This document shows, in pieces, positions 14,277 to 20,193 of a stretch of 20,193 nt of DNA. The translations under genes and the position numbers were made by a program. Positions within the stretch are counted from its first letter, which is position 1; every line of letters starts with the position of its first letter. Source of the stretch: Citricoccus sp. WCRC_4 (GTDB taxonomy: Bacteria > Actinomycetota > Actinomycetes > Actinomycetales > Micrococcaceae); the NCBI GenBank assembly GCA_026645375.1, contig JAPFFX010000188.1, positions 1 through 20,193 on the forward strand. The letters run 5' to 3'. A model generated the notes under the pieces. It was not told the origin of the DNA. It worked only from the letters and a program-made list of their open reading frames with translations, and searched no databases.

Positions 14277-14918
14277 TCAGGCGTGGTCCGGGTACTCGAT
14301 GCCCGGGAACTGCAGGAACACGGTCTCCTTCTCGCCCTGCAGGTGCACGTCGAACAGCAGGCTGCCGTCGGCCTGGCGCTCGGCGATCAGGGTGCTGCGG
14401 CGGTCCGCGTCCAGGGAGGAGAGCAGCGCGTCCTTCTCCAGGGCGGCGGTGTCCTCCGGCAGGTAGATCCGGGTGTGCAGCTTGTTCAGCAGGCCGCGGG
14501 CGAAGACCACGAGGTGGATGAAGGGGGCCTTGCCCTCGTCGGTGGGTCCCGGGTTCACGGTGGAGAAGGTGTAGGTGCCCACGTTGTCCACGGTGGCCCG
14601 GCCCCAGCCGGTGAAGGTCCAGCCGTCACGGACCAGCGAGCCGGTCTCCTGCGGGATATAGCCTTCGGAGTCGGCCTGCCAGATCTCCAGCATGGCGTCC
14701 GGGATCGGGTCCCCGTTGCCGTCGTACACGGTGCCGGTCAGGCGCACGGCGTCCGGGCGGGCGGGGTTGACCAGGTGGTTGCCGTCGCGGAACGGCAGGT
14801 GGACCTGCTCGTAGCCGTCGGCGTAGCCGAAGAACGGGCCGATGGTCTGGCCCGGGGTCGGCACGAGCTTCTCGTCGCCCGAGCGTGCTGCGTCCAGCTG
14901 GTTCTGATCAATGCGCAT
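14277..14918 (-). CDS. pcaG: Protocatechuate 3,4-dioxygenase alpha subunit
   Basis: A 213-residue alpha subunit of the non-haem iron(III) intradiol dioxygenase that cleaves protocatechuate to beta-carboxymuconate together with PcaH. Seen: PTPGQTIGPFFGYA at the N-terminus, VRLTGTVYDGNGDPIPDAML, EIWQADSEGYIP, FTGWGRATVD and APFIHLVVFARGLLNKLHTR, the standard alpha-subunit blocks. As usual for this subunit, the iron-ligand Tyr and His set is not complete; iron is held by PcaH. ATG 14918 overlaps the pcaH stop by 11 bases, so translation is very likely coupled, giving equal amounts of the two subunits. Confidence 0.95.
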   Translation of the reverse strand: MRIDQNQLDAARSGDEKLVPTPGQTIGPFFGYADGYEQVHLPFRDGNHLVNPARPDAVRLTGTVYDGNGDPIPDAMLEIWQADSEGYIPQETGSLVRDGWTFTGWGRATVDNVGTYTFSTVNPGPTDEGKAPFIHLVVFARGLLNKLHTRIYLPEDTAALEKDALLSSLDADRRSTLIAERQADGSLLFDVHLQGEKETVFLQFPGIEYPDHA

Positions 14919-15723
14919 CGGTGTCGCCCTCCATCCAGGTTCGGTTGCTGCCGCTGAGGACGATGTCCCAGTAGTAGCCGGTGTTCCACTCGTGGGTGGA
15001 GACGTTGTGGTCGTAGGTGGCGACCAGTCGGTCGCGGGCCTTCTGGTCGGTGATCGACTGGTAGATCGGGTCCAGGCTGAACAGCGGATCGCCCGGGAAG
15101 TACATCTGGGTGATCATCCGCTGGGTGAAGTCCGTGCCGAACAGCGAGAAGTGGATGTGGGCCGGGCGCCAGGCGTTGTGGTGGTTCTTCCACGGGTACG
15201 GGGCCGGCTTGATGGTGGTGAACTCGTAGGAGCCGTCGTCACCGGTGATGGTGCGGCCCACGCCGGTGAAGTTCGGGTCCAGCGGAGCCGGGTGCTGGTC
15301 ACGCTTGTGCACGTAGCGGCCGGAGGCGTTGGCCTGCCAGATCTCCACGAGCTGGTTGCGCACCGGGCGGCCGTCGCCGTCCAGGATCTTGCCGCGCACG
15401 ACGATGCGCTCGCCCAGCGGTTCACCCTGGCCCTGGACGGTCAGGTCCGACTCCAGGGTGTGCACGTCGCGGTGGCCGAACGCCGGGGACCACAGCTCGA
15501 TGGTCTCCGGGTCCGCGTGGTGCATGGACTTGGTGGGGTGGCGGTACAGCGAGCTGCGGTACGGCGGGAAGTTCACGCGCGGCTGGGTCTCCCCCGAGGC
15601 CGCGTCGTGGATCTCCTTCATCTCCGCGTTGATGGTCTCCTGGGAGTCCTGGGTCGCAGCGGGGTCGAGCACGTGGCTGTTGCCGAAGCTCTCCTCAGCA
15701 GGATCATGCTGGTCCTGGCTCAC
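14908..15723 (-). CDS. pcaH: Protocatechuate 3,4-dioxygenase beta subunit
   Basis: A 271-residue beta subunit carrying the iron(III) centre of the ring-cleaving dioxygenase. Seen: the four ligands at the exact spacing of the Pseudomonas enzyme, Y137 in SGRYVH, Y176 in APYPW, and H189 and H191 in WRPAHIHFS; also VRNQLVEIWQANASGRY and ITQMYFPGDPL. The open frame runs far upstream into pobA, but that part is shadow. I chose GTG 15723, with AAAGGAG six bases before it, giving the normal length. The first 40 residues are acidic and polar and probably flexible. It follows pobA after 68 bases and overlaps pcaG by 11. Confidence 0.95.
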   Translation of the reverse strand: MSQDQHDPAEESFGNSHVLDPAATQDSQETINAEMKEIHDAASGETQPRVNFPPYRSSLYRHPTKSMHHADPETIELWSPAFGHRDVHTLESDLTVQGQGEPLGERIVVRGKILDGDGRPVRNQLVEIWQANASGRYVHKRDQHPAPLDPNFTGVGRTITGDDGSYEFTTIKPAPYPWKNHHNAWRPAHIHFSLFGTDFTQRMITQMYFPGDPLFSLDPIYQSITDQKARDRLVATYDHNVSTHEWNTGYYWDIVLSGSNRTWMEGDTDAH

Positions 15724-15791
15724 GGGCTGCTCCTTTCGGGTGGGGTTGGTGGAGGGTGGGGTGGTTCGGGAGACCGGTCCGGAGGGGCCGG

Positions 15792-17006
15792 TCAGGCGTG
15801 CGGCCAGCCGGTGTAGGACTCGGCGAGGTACTGCTGACCGTAACGGGACGAGGTGATGGTCTCCAGTTCCCCGAGCGCGCGCTTGGCCTCGAACGGGTTG
15901 GCGTCGGCGCGGGTGTGCAGCATCGAGGTCATCCAGTAGGAGAAGTTCTGCGCCTTCCAGACCCGCTTCAGGGCGGTGTCCGCGTAGGCGTCCAGCAGCT
16001 CCCGGGAGCCGGAGGAGTAGAAGGACTCCAGCGCGTTGAACAGCACCTGCACGTCCGCGAACGCCAGGTTCAGGCCCTTGGCGCCGGTCGGCGGGACGGT
16101 GTGCGCGGCGTCGCCGGCCAGGAACATGTTGCCGTGGCGCATGGGCTCGCGGACAAAGGAGCGGAAGTTCAGGACGGTCTTGTCGAAGATCGGGCCGGTC
16201 TTGAGCTGCAGGCCGTCCGGGCCGTCCACGCGCTTCTGCAGTTCGGACCAGATGCGGTCGTCCGACCAGTCGTCCACGTTCGCGTCCGGGGCGCACTGGA
16301 AGTACATCCGCTGGACGGTCTCGGAACGCTGGGAGATGAGGGCGAATCCGTCCGGGGAGTTCGCGTAGATCAGCTCCGGGGAGGACTTCGGGGCCTCGGT
16401 GAGGATGCCGAACCAGGCGAAGGGGTACTCGATCTTGAAGTCCCGGTGGCCCTGGGCCTCCCCCACCGCGCGGCGGCAGAAGGAGCGGGAGCCGTCCGCG
16501 CCCACGAGGACGTCGCACTGCACCTCGAACACCTCGTCCGGGTTCGCGCCGGCGGAGATGTCCTTGTAGCGGAACTTCGGGGTGTCCGTCTCCAGGTCCA
16601 GGACCTCGATGACCTCGGCCTCGAACCGGACGTCGCCGCCGTCGCGCTCACGCGCCGCGGCCAGGTCCACGAAGACCTCGTTCTGGGCGTACAGGGTGAC
16701 GGTGGCGTCCACCAGGTCCGGGAAGTTCAGCAGGTGGGACTCGCCGTTGAAGCGCAGGTCGATGCCCTCGTGCTCGTCACCGAGGGTCAGCACGCGGCCG
16801 TCCACGCCGGTGTCCGTCAGCATCCTCACCGCCTGCTGCTCGAGGATGCCGGCACGGTGGGTGTTCTTGATGGTCTCGTGGTCGCGCTTCTCCACGACGA
16901 CGTTGTCGATGCCCTGCTGGGCCAGCAGGTGGGAGAGCAGCAGGCCGGCCGGGCCGCCGCCGACGATACCGACCTTGGTACGGGTGACTGTGGGGGTTTC
17001 TGCCAT
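15792..17006 (-). CDS. pobA: 4-hydroxybenzoate 3-monooxygenase
   Basis: A 404-residue class A flavoprotein that hydroxylates 4-hydroxybenzoate to protocatechuate. Seen: FAD motif GGGPAG (16-21), GADGSRS with the DG motif (D171, G172), and GDAAHTVPPTGAKGLNLA (299-316). Substrate-binding residues of the Pseudomonas enzyme are all kept: Y214 in ELIYAN, S225 and R227 in SQRS, Y235, a Pro in TVPP and Y398 near the end. The helix that sets coenzyme choice differs: KRDHETIKNTHR at 40-51 has Thr where the NADPH enzyme has Tyr38 and Arg42. I chose ATG 17006 because AAGGAG stands before it and the frame upstream is not protein-like. It is the first gene of the operon, 159 bases after the IclR stop. Confidence 0.95.
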   Translation of the reverse strand: MAETPTVTRTKVGIVGGGPAGLLLSHLLAQQGIDNVVVEKRDHETIKNTHRAGILEQQAVRMLTDTGVDGRVLTLGDEHEGIDLRFNGESHLLNFPDLVDATVTLYAQNEVFVDLAAARERDGGDVRFEAEVIEVLDLETDTPKFRYKDISAGANPDEVFEVQCDVLVGADGSRSFCRRAVGEAQGHRDFKIEYPFAWFGILTEAPKSSPELIYANSPDGFALISQRSETVQRMYFQCAPDANVDDWSDDRIWSELQKRVDGPDGLQLKTGPIFDKTVLNFRSFVREPMRHGNMFLAGDAAHTVPPTGAKGLNLAFADVQVLFNALESFYSSGSRELLDAYADTALKRVWKAQNFSYWMTSMLHTRADANPFEAKRALGELETITSSRYGQQYLAESYTGWPHA

Positions 17007-17074
17007 GCCAACTCCTTCGTTGTACAGACGTTCGGGTCTCGCTCCAGTGTGATCGAGCGAACACCACCGCGCCG

Positions 17075-17102
17075 CGTCGATTCTCACTCGGTGAGAACGA
17101 CG
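17075..17102. promoter_or_regulatory. Candidate operator upstream of pobA
   Basis: TTCTCAC TCG GTGAGAA (17081-17097) is a perfect 7-bp palindrome with a 3-base centre. It is extended by CGTCG on the left and CGACG on the right, with one unpaired A. It lies about 70-95 bases upstream of pobA. A second, looser 6-bp inverted repeat, TCGCTC and GAGCGA, lies at 17039-17060, nearer the gene. IclR regulators of aromatic operons bind such palindromes, and the IclR gene is adjacent. Confidence 0.55.
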
Positions 17103-17117
17103 TCGGCGGCCGGCCCC

Positions 17118-17152
17118 CTCGCGGGCGGCCGCGAGCGCCCCCCGGGGGGCGC
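17118..17152 (-). terminator. Double hairpin between the IclR gene and pobA
   Basis: A perfect 18-bp palindrome, GCGCCCCCCGGGGGGCGC (17135-17152), begins 14 bases after the IclR stop. It is followed directly by a second stem, CTCGCGG with CCGCGAG around a 4-base loop (17118-17135). Such tandem GC stems probably end the IclR message, leaving pobA with its own promoter. Confidence 0.6.
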
Positions 17153-17165
17153 CCTTACCACCCGC

Positions 17166-18074
17166 CTACCCGCGCGGCACCTCGACGGGGGGATGGTCCG
17201 GATGGATCCGCTCCGCCCGGGGGAGGTCGTCCTGTGGCCCCAGTGCCCTGCTGATCCCGCGGGCGGCCGCGAGCAGCATGGGGGCCAGCCCGGGCCGGAA
17301 CTCCGAGGTCCGGGGCACCACCACGCCCAGGGCGGCGATCGTCTGGCCCTCCGGGGAGAGCACCGGGACGGCCACGCCGGTGGCCTCCGAGTCGATCTGC
17401 CCGTCCACCGACGCCCAGCCCTGGCGGCGGACCTCGGCCAGCCGGGCCCGCAGTTCCGGTTCCGTGGGGTTGACGACGCCCCGCGCGGATCCGCGCAGCG
17501 TCCCGCCGCCGGGACCGGGCCGGGCCGCGGAGGTGGCGCCGCCGTCGTGCCAGGTCTGCGTCAGGGGGGCGCCGAGCTCCGCGGCGTGCTCGGCCAGGAA
17601 CGACTCGGCGACGTGCCGGCGGGCGAAGGCCAGCAGCACCAGCCCCAGCGCCGTGGTGAAGGTGGGCAGCCGGCCGGCGATGGTGGCCTGGTTCGGCACC
17701 GCGCCGCGGGCGGAGAGCCGTTCGAGGACGAGCACCCCGGCGGGGTCCAGGACCGCGATCTGGGTGTGCTGGCGCAGCACCGCCTGGACGTCGTCCATGT
17801 AGGGCATGGCGGCCCGGCGCAGGGAGGTGCCCGGGGAGGACCGGGAGGCCAGCTCCCACAGCCTCATCCCGGGCCCGACGGCGCCACCCTCCCCGCGCTC
17901 CAGCAGCCCCGCCGCGGTGAGCCGGTCCACCCACCGGTAGGCGGTGGGCAGCGGGATGTCCGACCGGCGGGCCAGCGCGGCGACGGAGAGGGTGGGACGG
18001 TCGGCGTCGAAGGCCCCGAGGATCCGGATCAACCGGTCCAGGGTGCTGTCCCGGGGTTTCTCAGCGCTGGACAC
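17166..18074 (-). CDS. IclR family transcriptional regulator, probable controller of pob-pca
   Basis: A 302-residue regulator. Seen: an N-terminal winged helix-turn-helix (LSVAALARRSDIPLPTAYRW, about residues 29-48, then VDRLTAAGLLER) and an IclR effector domain with VLDPAGVLVLERL, the GRLPTFTTALGLVLLAF block and TGVAVPVLSPEGQTIAALGV near the end. A Gly/Ala/Arg-rich insert (about 192-218) interrupts the effector domain. The frame is open to 18269; I chose GTG 18074, which places the DNA-binding domain at the usual distance from the start, though no strong ribosome site is visible. It overlaps the end of a small upstream gene by 14 bases, so translation may be coupled. IclR proteins PcaR, PcaU and PobR control the same pathway in other bacteria, and its position next to pobA suggests the same role here. 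Confidence 0.85.
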   Translation of the reverse strand: MSSAEKPRDSTLDRLIRILGAFDADRPTLSVAALARRSDIPLPTAYRWVDRLTAAGLLERGEGGAVGPGMRLWELASRSSPGTSLRRAAMPYMDDVQAVLRQHTQIAVLDPAGVLVLERLSARGAVPNQATIAGRLPTFTTALGLVLLAFARRHVAESFLAEHAAELGAPLTQTWHDGGATSAARPGPGGGTLRGSARGVVNPTEPELRARLAEVRRQGWASVDGQIDSEATGVAVPVLSPEGQTIAALGVVVPRTSEFRPGLAPMLLAAARGISRALGPQDDLPRAERIHPDHPPVEVPRG

Positions 18075-18291
18075 GATGGGATGCCCGGGCCTGGCCCGGT
18101 TCGCGGGGGCTGCCGGAGGGATCCGGGAGCGGGGCGGACTCCTCGGCCCGGTGGCGCCAGCGTTCGCGGACGGCCTCGTCGAGGTCGGCCCAGGGCAGCG
18201 CCGGGGGGTGGCCGAGGCGGGGCAGGAGTCTCGAGCGCTCGGCGCAGAGCGCTCGGCCAGCCTCGTCACGGGTCACCGGGTCGTGCGTCAC
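18061..18291 (-). CDS. Small conserved-looking protein of unknown function
   Basis: A 76-residue reading frame starting at GTG 18291. The centre, GHPPALPWADLDEAVRERWR (27-46), has the PWxxLxxxxRERWR pattern I associate with small actinobacterial and phage hypothetical proteins, and the composition is more protein-like than nearby shadow frames. The tail from about residue 52 is Pro/Ser/Arg-rich and overlaps the IclR start by 14 bases. There is no ribosome site. Instead CATAAT stands seven bases before the GTG, so the message could be leaderless. No function can be assigned. It could also be a non-coding leader of the IclR gene. Confidence 0.5.
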   Translation of the reverse strand: MTHDPVTRDEAGRALCAERSRLLPRLGHPPALPWADLDEAVRERWRHRAEESAPLPDPSGSPREPGQARASHRVQR

Positions 18292-18303
18292 AGCTCAATT
18301 ATG
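18289..18303 (-). promoter_or_regulatory. Possible leaderless promoter -10
   Basis: On the minus strand CATAAT (18303-18298, five of six matches to TATAAT) is followed by TGAGCT and then the GTG at 18291, the distance expected if transcription starts on the start codon. No -35 is seen in the very GC-rich sequence before it. Confidence 0.4.
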
Positions 18304-18379
18304 GACCCGAGCGGCGCGGGGCCGGGCGGGGCCGCCGGGGTGGGTCATGATGTCTCCCCTCACGGGTCCGCCCTGGGCG

Positions 18380-19513
18380 TCAGTGCGCTCCCAGGCGGGT
18401 CGGGGAGGCCTTCCGGGCGCCGGTGGTCCTCGCCGCACGGGCAGGCCGGGGCGGGTCCTTCGGACCGCGTGGCGCCGGGACGCCGAGCTCCGTGACCGTG
18501 GCCACCAGGTCCAGCCGGATGTCCCGGTACTGCTCCTCCGTCAGGTCCACCAGGGGCAGCCGGACCGAGCCGCCCGGCAGGCCCAGCGCGCGCAGGGCCG
18601 CCTTGGCCGAGGCTGCGGCCGGGGCGCGGAACATGCCGGCACAGATCGGCACCAGCTGGCGGTGCAGGGCGAGCGCCTCGGCGTTCCGGCCCTCGTCGTG
18701 CAGGCGCAGCAGCGTCTGCAACCGGTCGCCCACCACGTGCCCGGCCACGGACACGAAGCCGGTGGCGCCCACGGACAGCCAGGGCAGGTTGAGCATGTCG
18801 TCTCCGGAGTAGAAGGCCAGCCCGGAGGTGCGCATGATCGAGGACGCCGCGCCGAGGTCCCCCGTGGCGTCCATGACGGCGATGATCTGCGGGTGCTGGG
18901 CGGCGTCCCGGAGGGTCTCCGGTTCGAGGTCTACCCCGACGCGTCCCGGGTTGTCGTAGAGCATCACCGGCAGCGGGGTGGCATCGGCGATCGCCCGGAA
19001 GTGCTCGAGCAGACCGGACTGGCTGGGGCGGGAGTAGTAGGGCGCCGCGACGAGCAGCCCGTCGGCCCCGGCCTCGTGCGCCGCGACCGCCAGCCGGACG
19101 CTGTGGGCGGTGTTGCCGGAGCCCACCCCGGCGATGACCTTCCGGCCGGTCCCGGACACGGCCCGGCGGGCCACCACGATCATGCGCCGCTTCTCCGCGT
19201 CGTCCGTGGCACTGGACTCGCCGGTCGCGCCGTTGACGAGCACACCGTCGTTCCAGCCGTCGCGGGTCAGCCGGCCCACCAGTTGCTCGGCGGCCGTCGC
19301 GTCCATCTTCCCGGCCGCGTCGAAGGGGGTGACCATCGTGGTGATGACGCGGCCGAAGGCGGCGACGGCGGCGCTGCCGGCCGGGGTGCAGCCGGGATGC
19401 TCCCCGGGATGACCGGTGCCCCCGTGCCGGCCGGCGGGCTGGTCCGCGGACGGGGACGGGAGGATGGCCGGGATGCCGGGAACGGCCTGGTCTGGTCGGT
19501 CGGTTACGCTCAC
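18380..19513 (-). CDS. DapA-family protein (dihydrodipicolinate synthase-like) lacking the catalytic lysine
   Basis: A 377-residue protein of the class I aldolase DapA/N-acetylneuraminate lyase family. Seen: FGRVITTMVTPFD (53-65), NGATGES (94-100), APYYSRPSQ (157-165), LYDNPGRVG (185-193) and FYSGDD (234-239). Compared with the DapA of E. coli and Corynebacterium, the two late Tyr positions (Y160, Y186) and R191 are kept. However, the Schiff-base Lys of the VKDA block is M214 (IIAVMDATGD), and the first Thr of GTTGES is A96. It should therefore not work as a normal 4-hydroxy-tetrahydrodipicolinate synthase. It also has about 50 extra N-terminal residues and about 30 at the C-terminus (Pro/Arg/Lys-rich). 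Start is GTG 19513 with AGGAAG upstream; a later start near residue 50 is possible. It is upstream of the small gene and IclR with a gap of 88 bases. Confidence 0.85.
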   Translation of the reverse strand: MSVTDRPDQAVPGIPAILPSPSADQPAGRHGGTGHPGEHPGCTPAGSAAVAAFGRVITTMVTPFDAAGKMDATAAEQLVGRLTRDGWNDGVLVNGATGESSATDDAEKRRMIVVARRAVSGTGRKVIAGVGSGNTAHSVRLAVAAHEAGADGLLVAAPYYSRPSQSGLLEHFRAIADATPLPVMLYDNPGRVGVDLEPETLRDAAQHPQIIAVMDATGDLGAASSIMRTSGLAFYSGDDMLNLPWLSVGATGFVSVAGHVVGDRLQTLLRLHDEGRNAEALALHRQLVPICAGMFRAPAAASAKAALRALGLPGGSVRLPLVDLTEEQYRDIRLDLVATVTELGVPAPRGPKDPPRPARAARTTGARKASPTRLGAH

Positions 19514-20193
19514 GGATGGTCTTCCTGCTCTGCCCCCCGTGGCCCCCCGGAGGTCCGGAGGGTGTTTCCGGAACCGGGGGGGCTGAGACAGGACGGCTGC
19601 ACTCGGATGGCGGATCACGCCGGCGCGACCGGGACATTCGGATAGGTCGCGCTGCTGAGATCCTTGAGATCACGGTAGGGTCTCCGTCCGGCCAGCGGTA
19701 CACCCGCTTACCACCAGTCCCCGGGCCCCCCCGGGTCCGCCGACGCTCGGGCCCTACTCGACGCCGGTGGAGCGAGGGCCCGGACAGCATCCCGCGACGG
19801 TCCTCCTGCCCTGTCAGCAGTGGCCGTAACGATCGAGTATTGACTTCCGGGGATGCTCTGCTAGGTGCGCACGCCGTCGTGATCCGCCGCTCCAGTTCAC
19901 CCAGTGTTCACCTGAAATATCCTGCAGCGGCGGTTATCGTGCCCCCGTCATCGTGGACGGCATGAACCTCCCCCGCCCGCGGACACGAGGCATGCGCTCC
20001 GGGAATCCCGGGCACGGGACCCGAACGGGGCGCCGACAAGGACCGATGAACCGCCGACTCCCGGCAGACGCCGACGGGCTCCTGCTCCATGACCGAGGCA
20101 TTCGGGCGCGGGCCGAGACGTGGGGTCCGGCCGGTCCCCGGAGACGACCGTGCGGGCAGCCTCCCCCGGGCCGCGACCGGCGGCACGAGGGAG
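19514..20193. other. Gene-poor right end
   Basis: No reading frame here is convincing. On the plus strand ATG at 19962, 20046 and 20089 each open to the window end; the last begins MTEAFGRGPRR, but none has a clear ribosome site or family. Structures seen: TGAGATC twice at 19656-19662 and 19665-19671 (9-base period) upstream of the DapA-like gene; an 8-bp stem (19748-19755 with 19775-19782); a -35-like TTGACT (19840-19845) with TAGGTG 16 bases on; and the PHO-box-like repeat. Confidence 0.5.
19895..19916 (+). promoter_or_regulatory. PHO-box-like 11-bp direct repeat near the right edge
   Basis: GTTCACCCAGT (19895-19905) is followed directly by GTTCACCTGAA (19906-19916). Both units carry the full seven-base GTTCACC core known for PhoP sites in Streptomyces, in perfect 11-base register. 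It points rightward. A possible -10, TATCGT, is at 19935-19940. The controlled gene would begin at or beyond the window edge. Confidence 0.65.

Noticed and set aside
15756..18350. 864-residue plus-strand frame opposite pcaH, pobA and the IclR gene
   Set aside because: It lies antisense to three genes with clear family motifs, has no recognisable domain and is rich in Gly, Val, Arg and Asp as expected of the mirror frame of GC3-rich codons.
19908..20186. 92-residue minus-strand frame at the right edge
   Set aside because: It has no motif, reads across the PHO-box-downstream region and is Pro/Gly/Arg-rich; not supported as a gene.

Overview
The window is strongly GC-rich. Codons mostly end in G or C, starts are often GTG (one is TTG), and Shine-Dalgarno sites are clear. 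Together with the protein families this points to a high-GC actinobacterium, most likely in or near the Micrococcaceae (Arthrobacter, Kocuria or Citricoccus type). That placement is an inference from sequence style, not a search result.

Left part (1-5334): a trimethylamine-monooxygenase-type flavoprotein on the minus strand faces away from a plus-strand unit made of an AMP-forming acyl-CoA ligase, an MHS-type MFS permease and a MarR regulator. The promoter of that unit carries a tandem TCAA/TTGA palindrome array, a good candidate MarR operator. The three genes look like uptake, CoA activation and control for an organic, perhaps aromatic, acid. Next, a very strong bidirectional terminator hairpin separates MarR from a convergent secreted glycerophosphodiester phosphodiesterase with a C-terminal lamin-tail domain. 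Upstream of that phosphodiesterase lies an 11-bp direct repeat matching the actinobacterial PHO box.

Middle (6810-7867): gene-poor. It holds a decayed gene resembling AbiEi-antitoxin/DUF559-type proteins, spread over three frames, bracketed by a 25-bp imperfect direct repeat and followed by the terminator of the large operon.

Main block (7868-17006, minus strand): a complete catabolic operon in the order pobA, pcaH, pcaG, pcaB, pcaD, pcaC, pcaF, pcaI, pcaJ. It converts 4-hydroxybenzoate via protocatechuate and beta-ketoadipate to succinyl-CoA and acetyl-CoA. Several unusually long intergenic gaps carry structure: a roughly 24-bp hairpin between pcaG and pcaB, phased TCGTCGGT repeats between pcaB and pcaD, and a G-rich repeat between pcaC and pcaF. 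A likely operator palindrome sits just upstream of pobA.

Right part (17007-20193): an IclR regulator, probably controlling the operon, is preceded by and overlaps a small 76-residue gene that may be leaderless. Then comes a DapA-family protein that has lost the Schiff-base lysine (Met instead) and the first active-site threonine (Ala instead). The last 680 bases contain no gene I can support, but hold a second perfect PHO-box-like repeat pointing rightward, suggesting a phosphate-regulated gene just outside the window.
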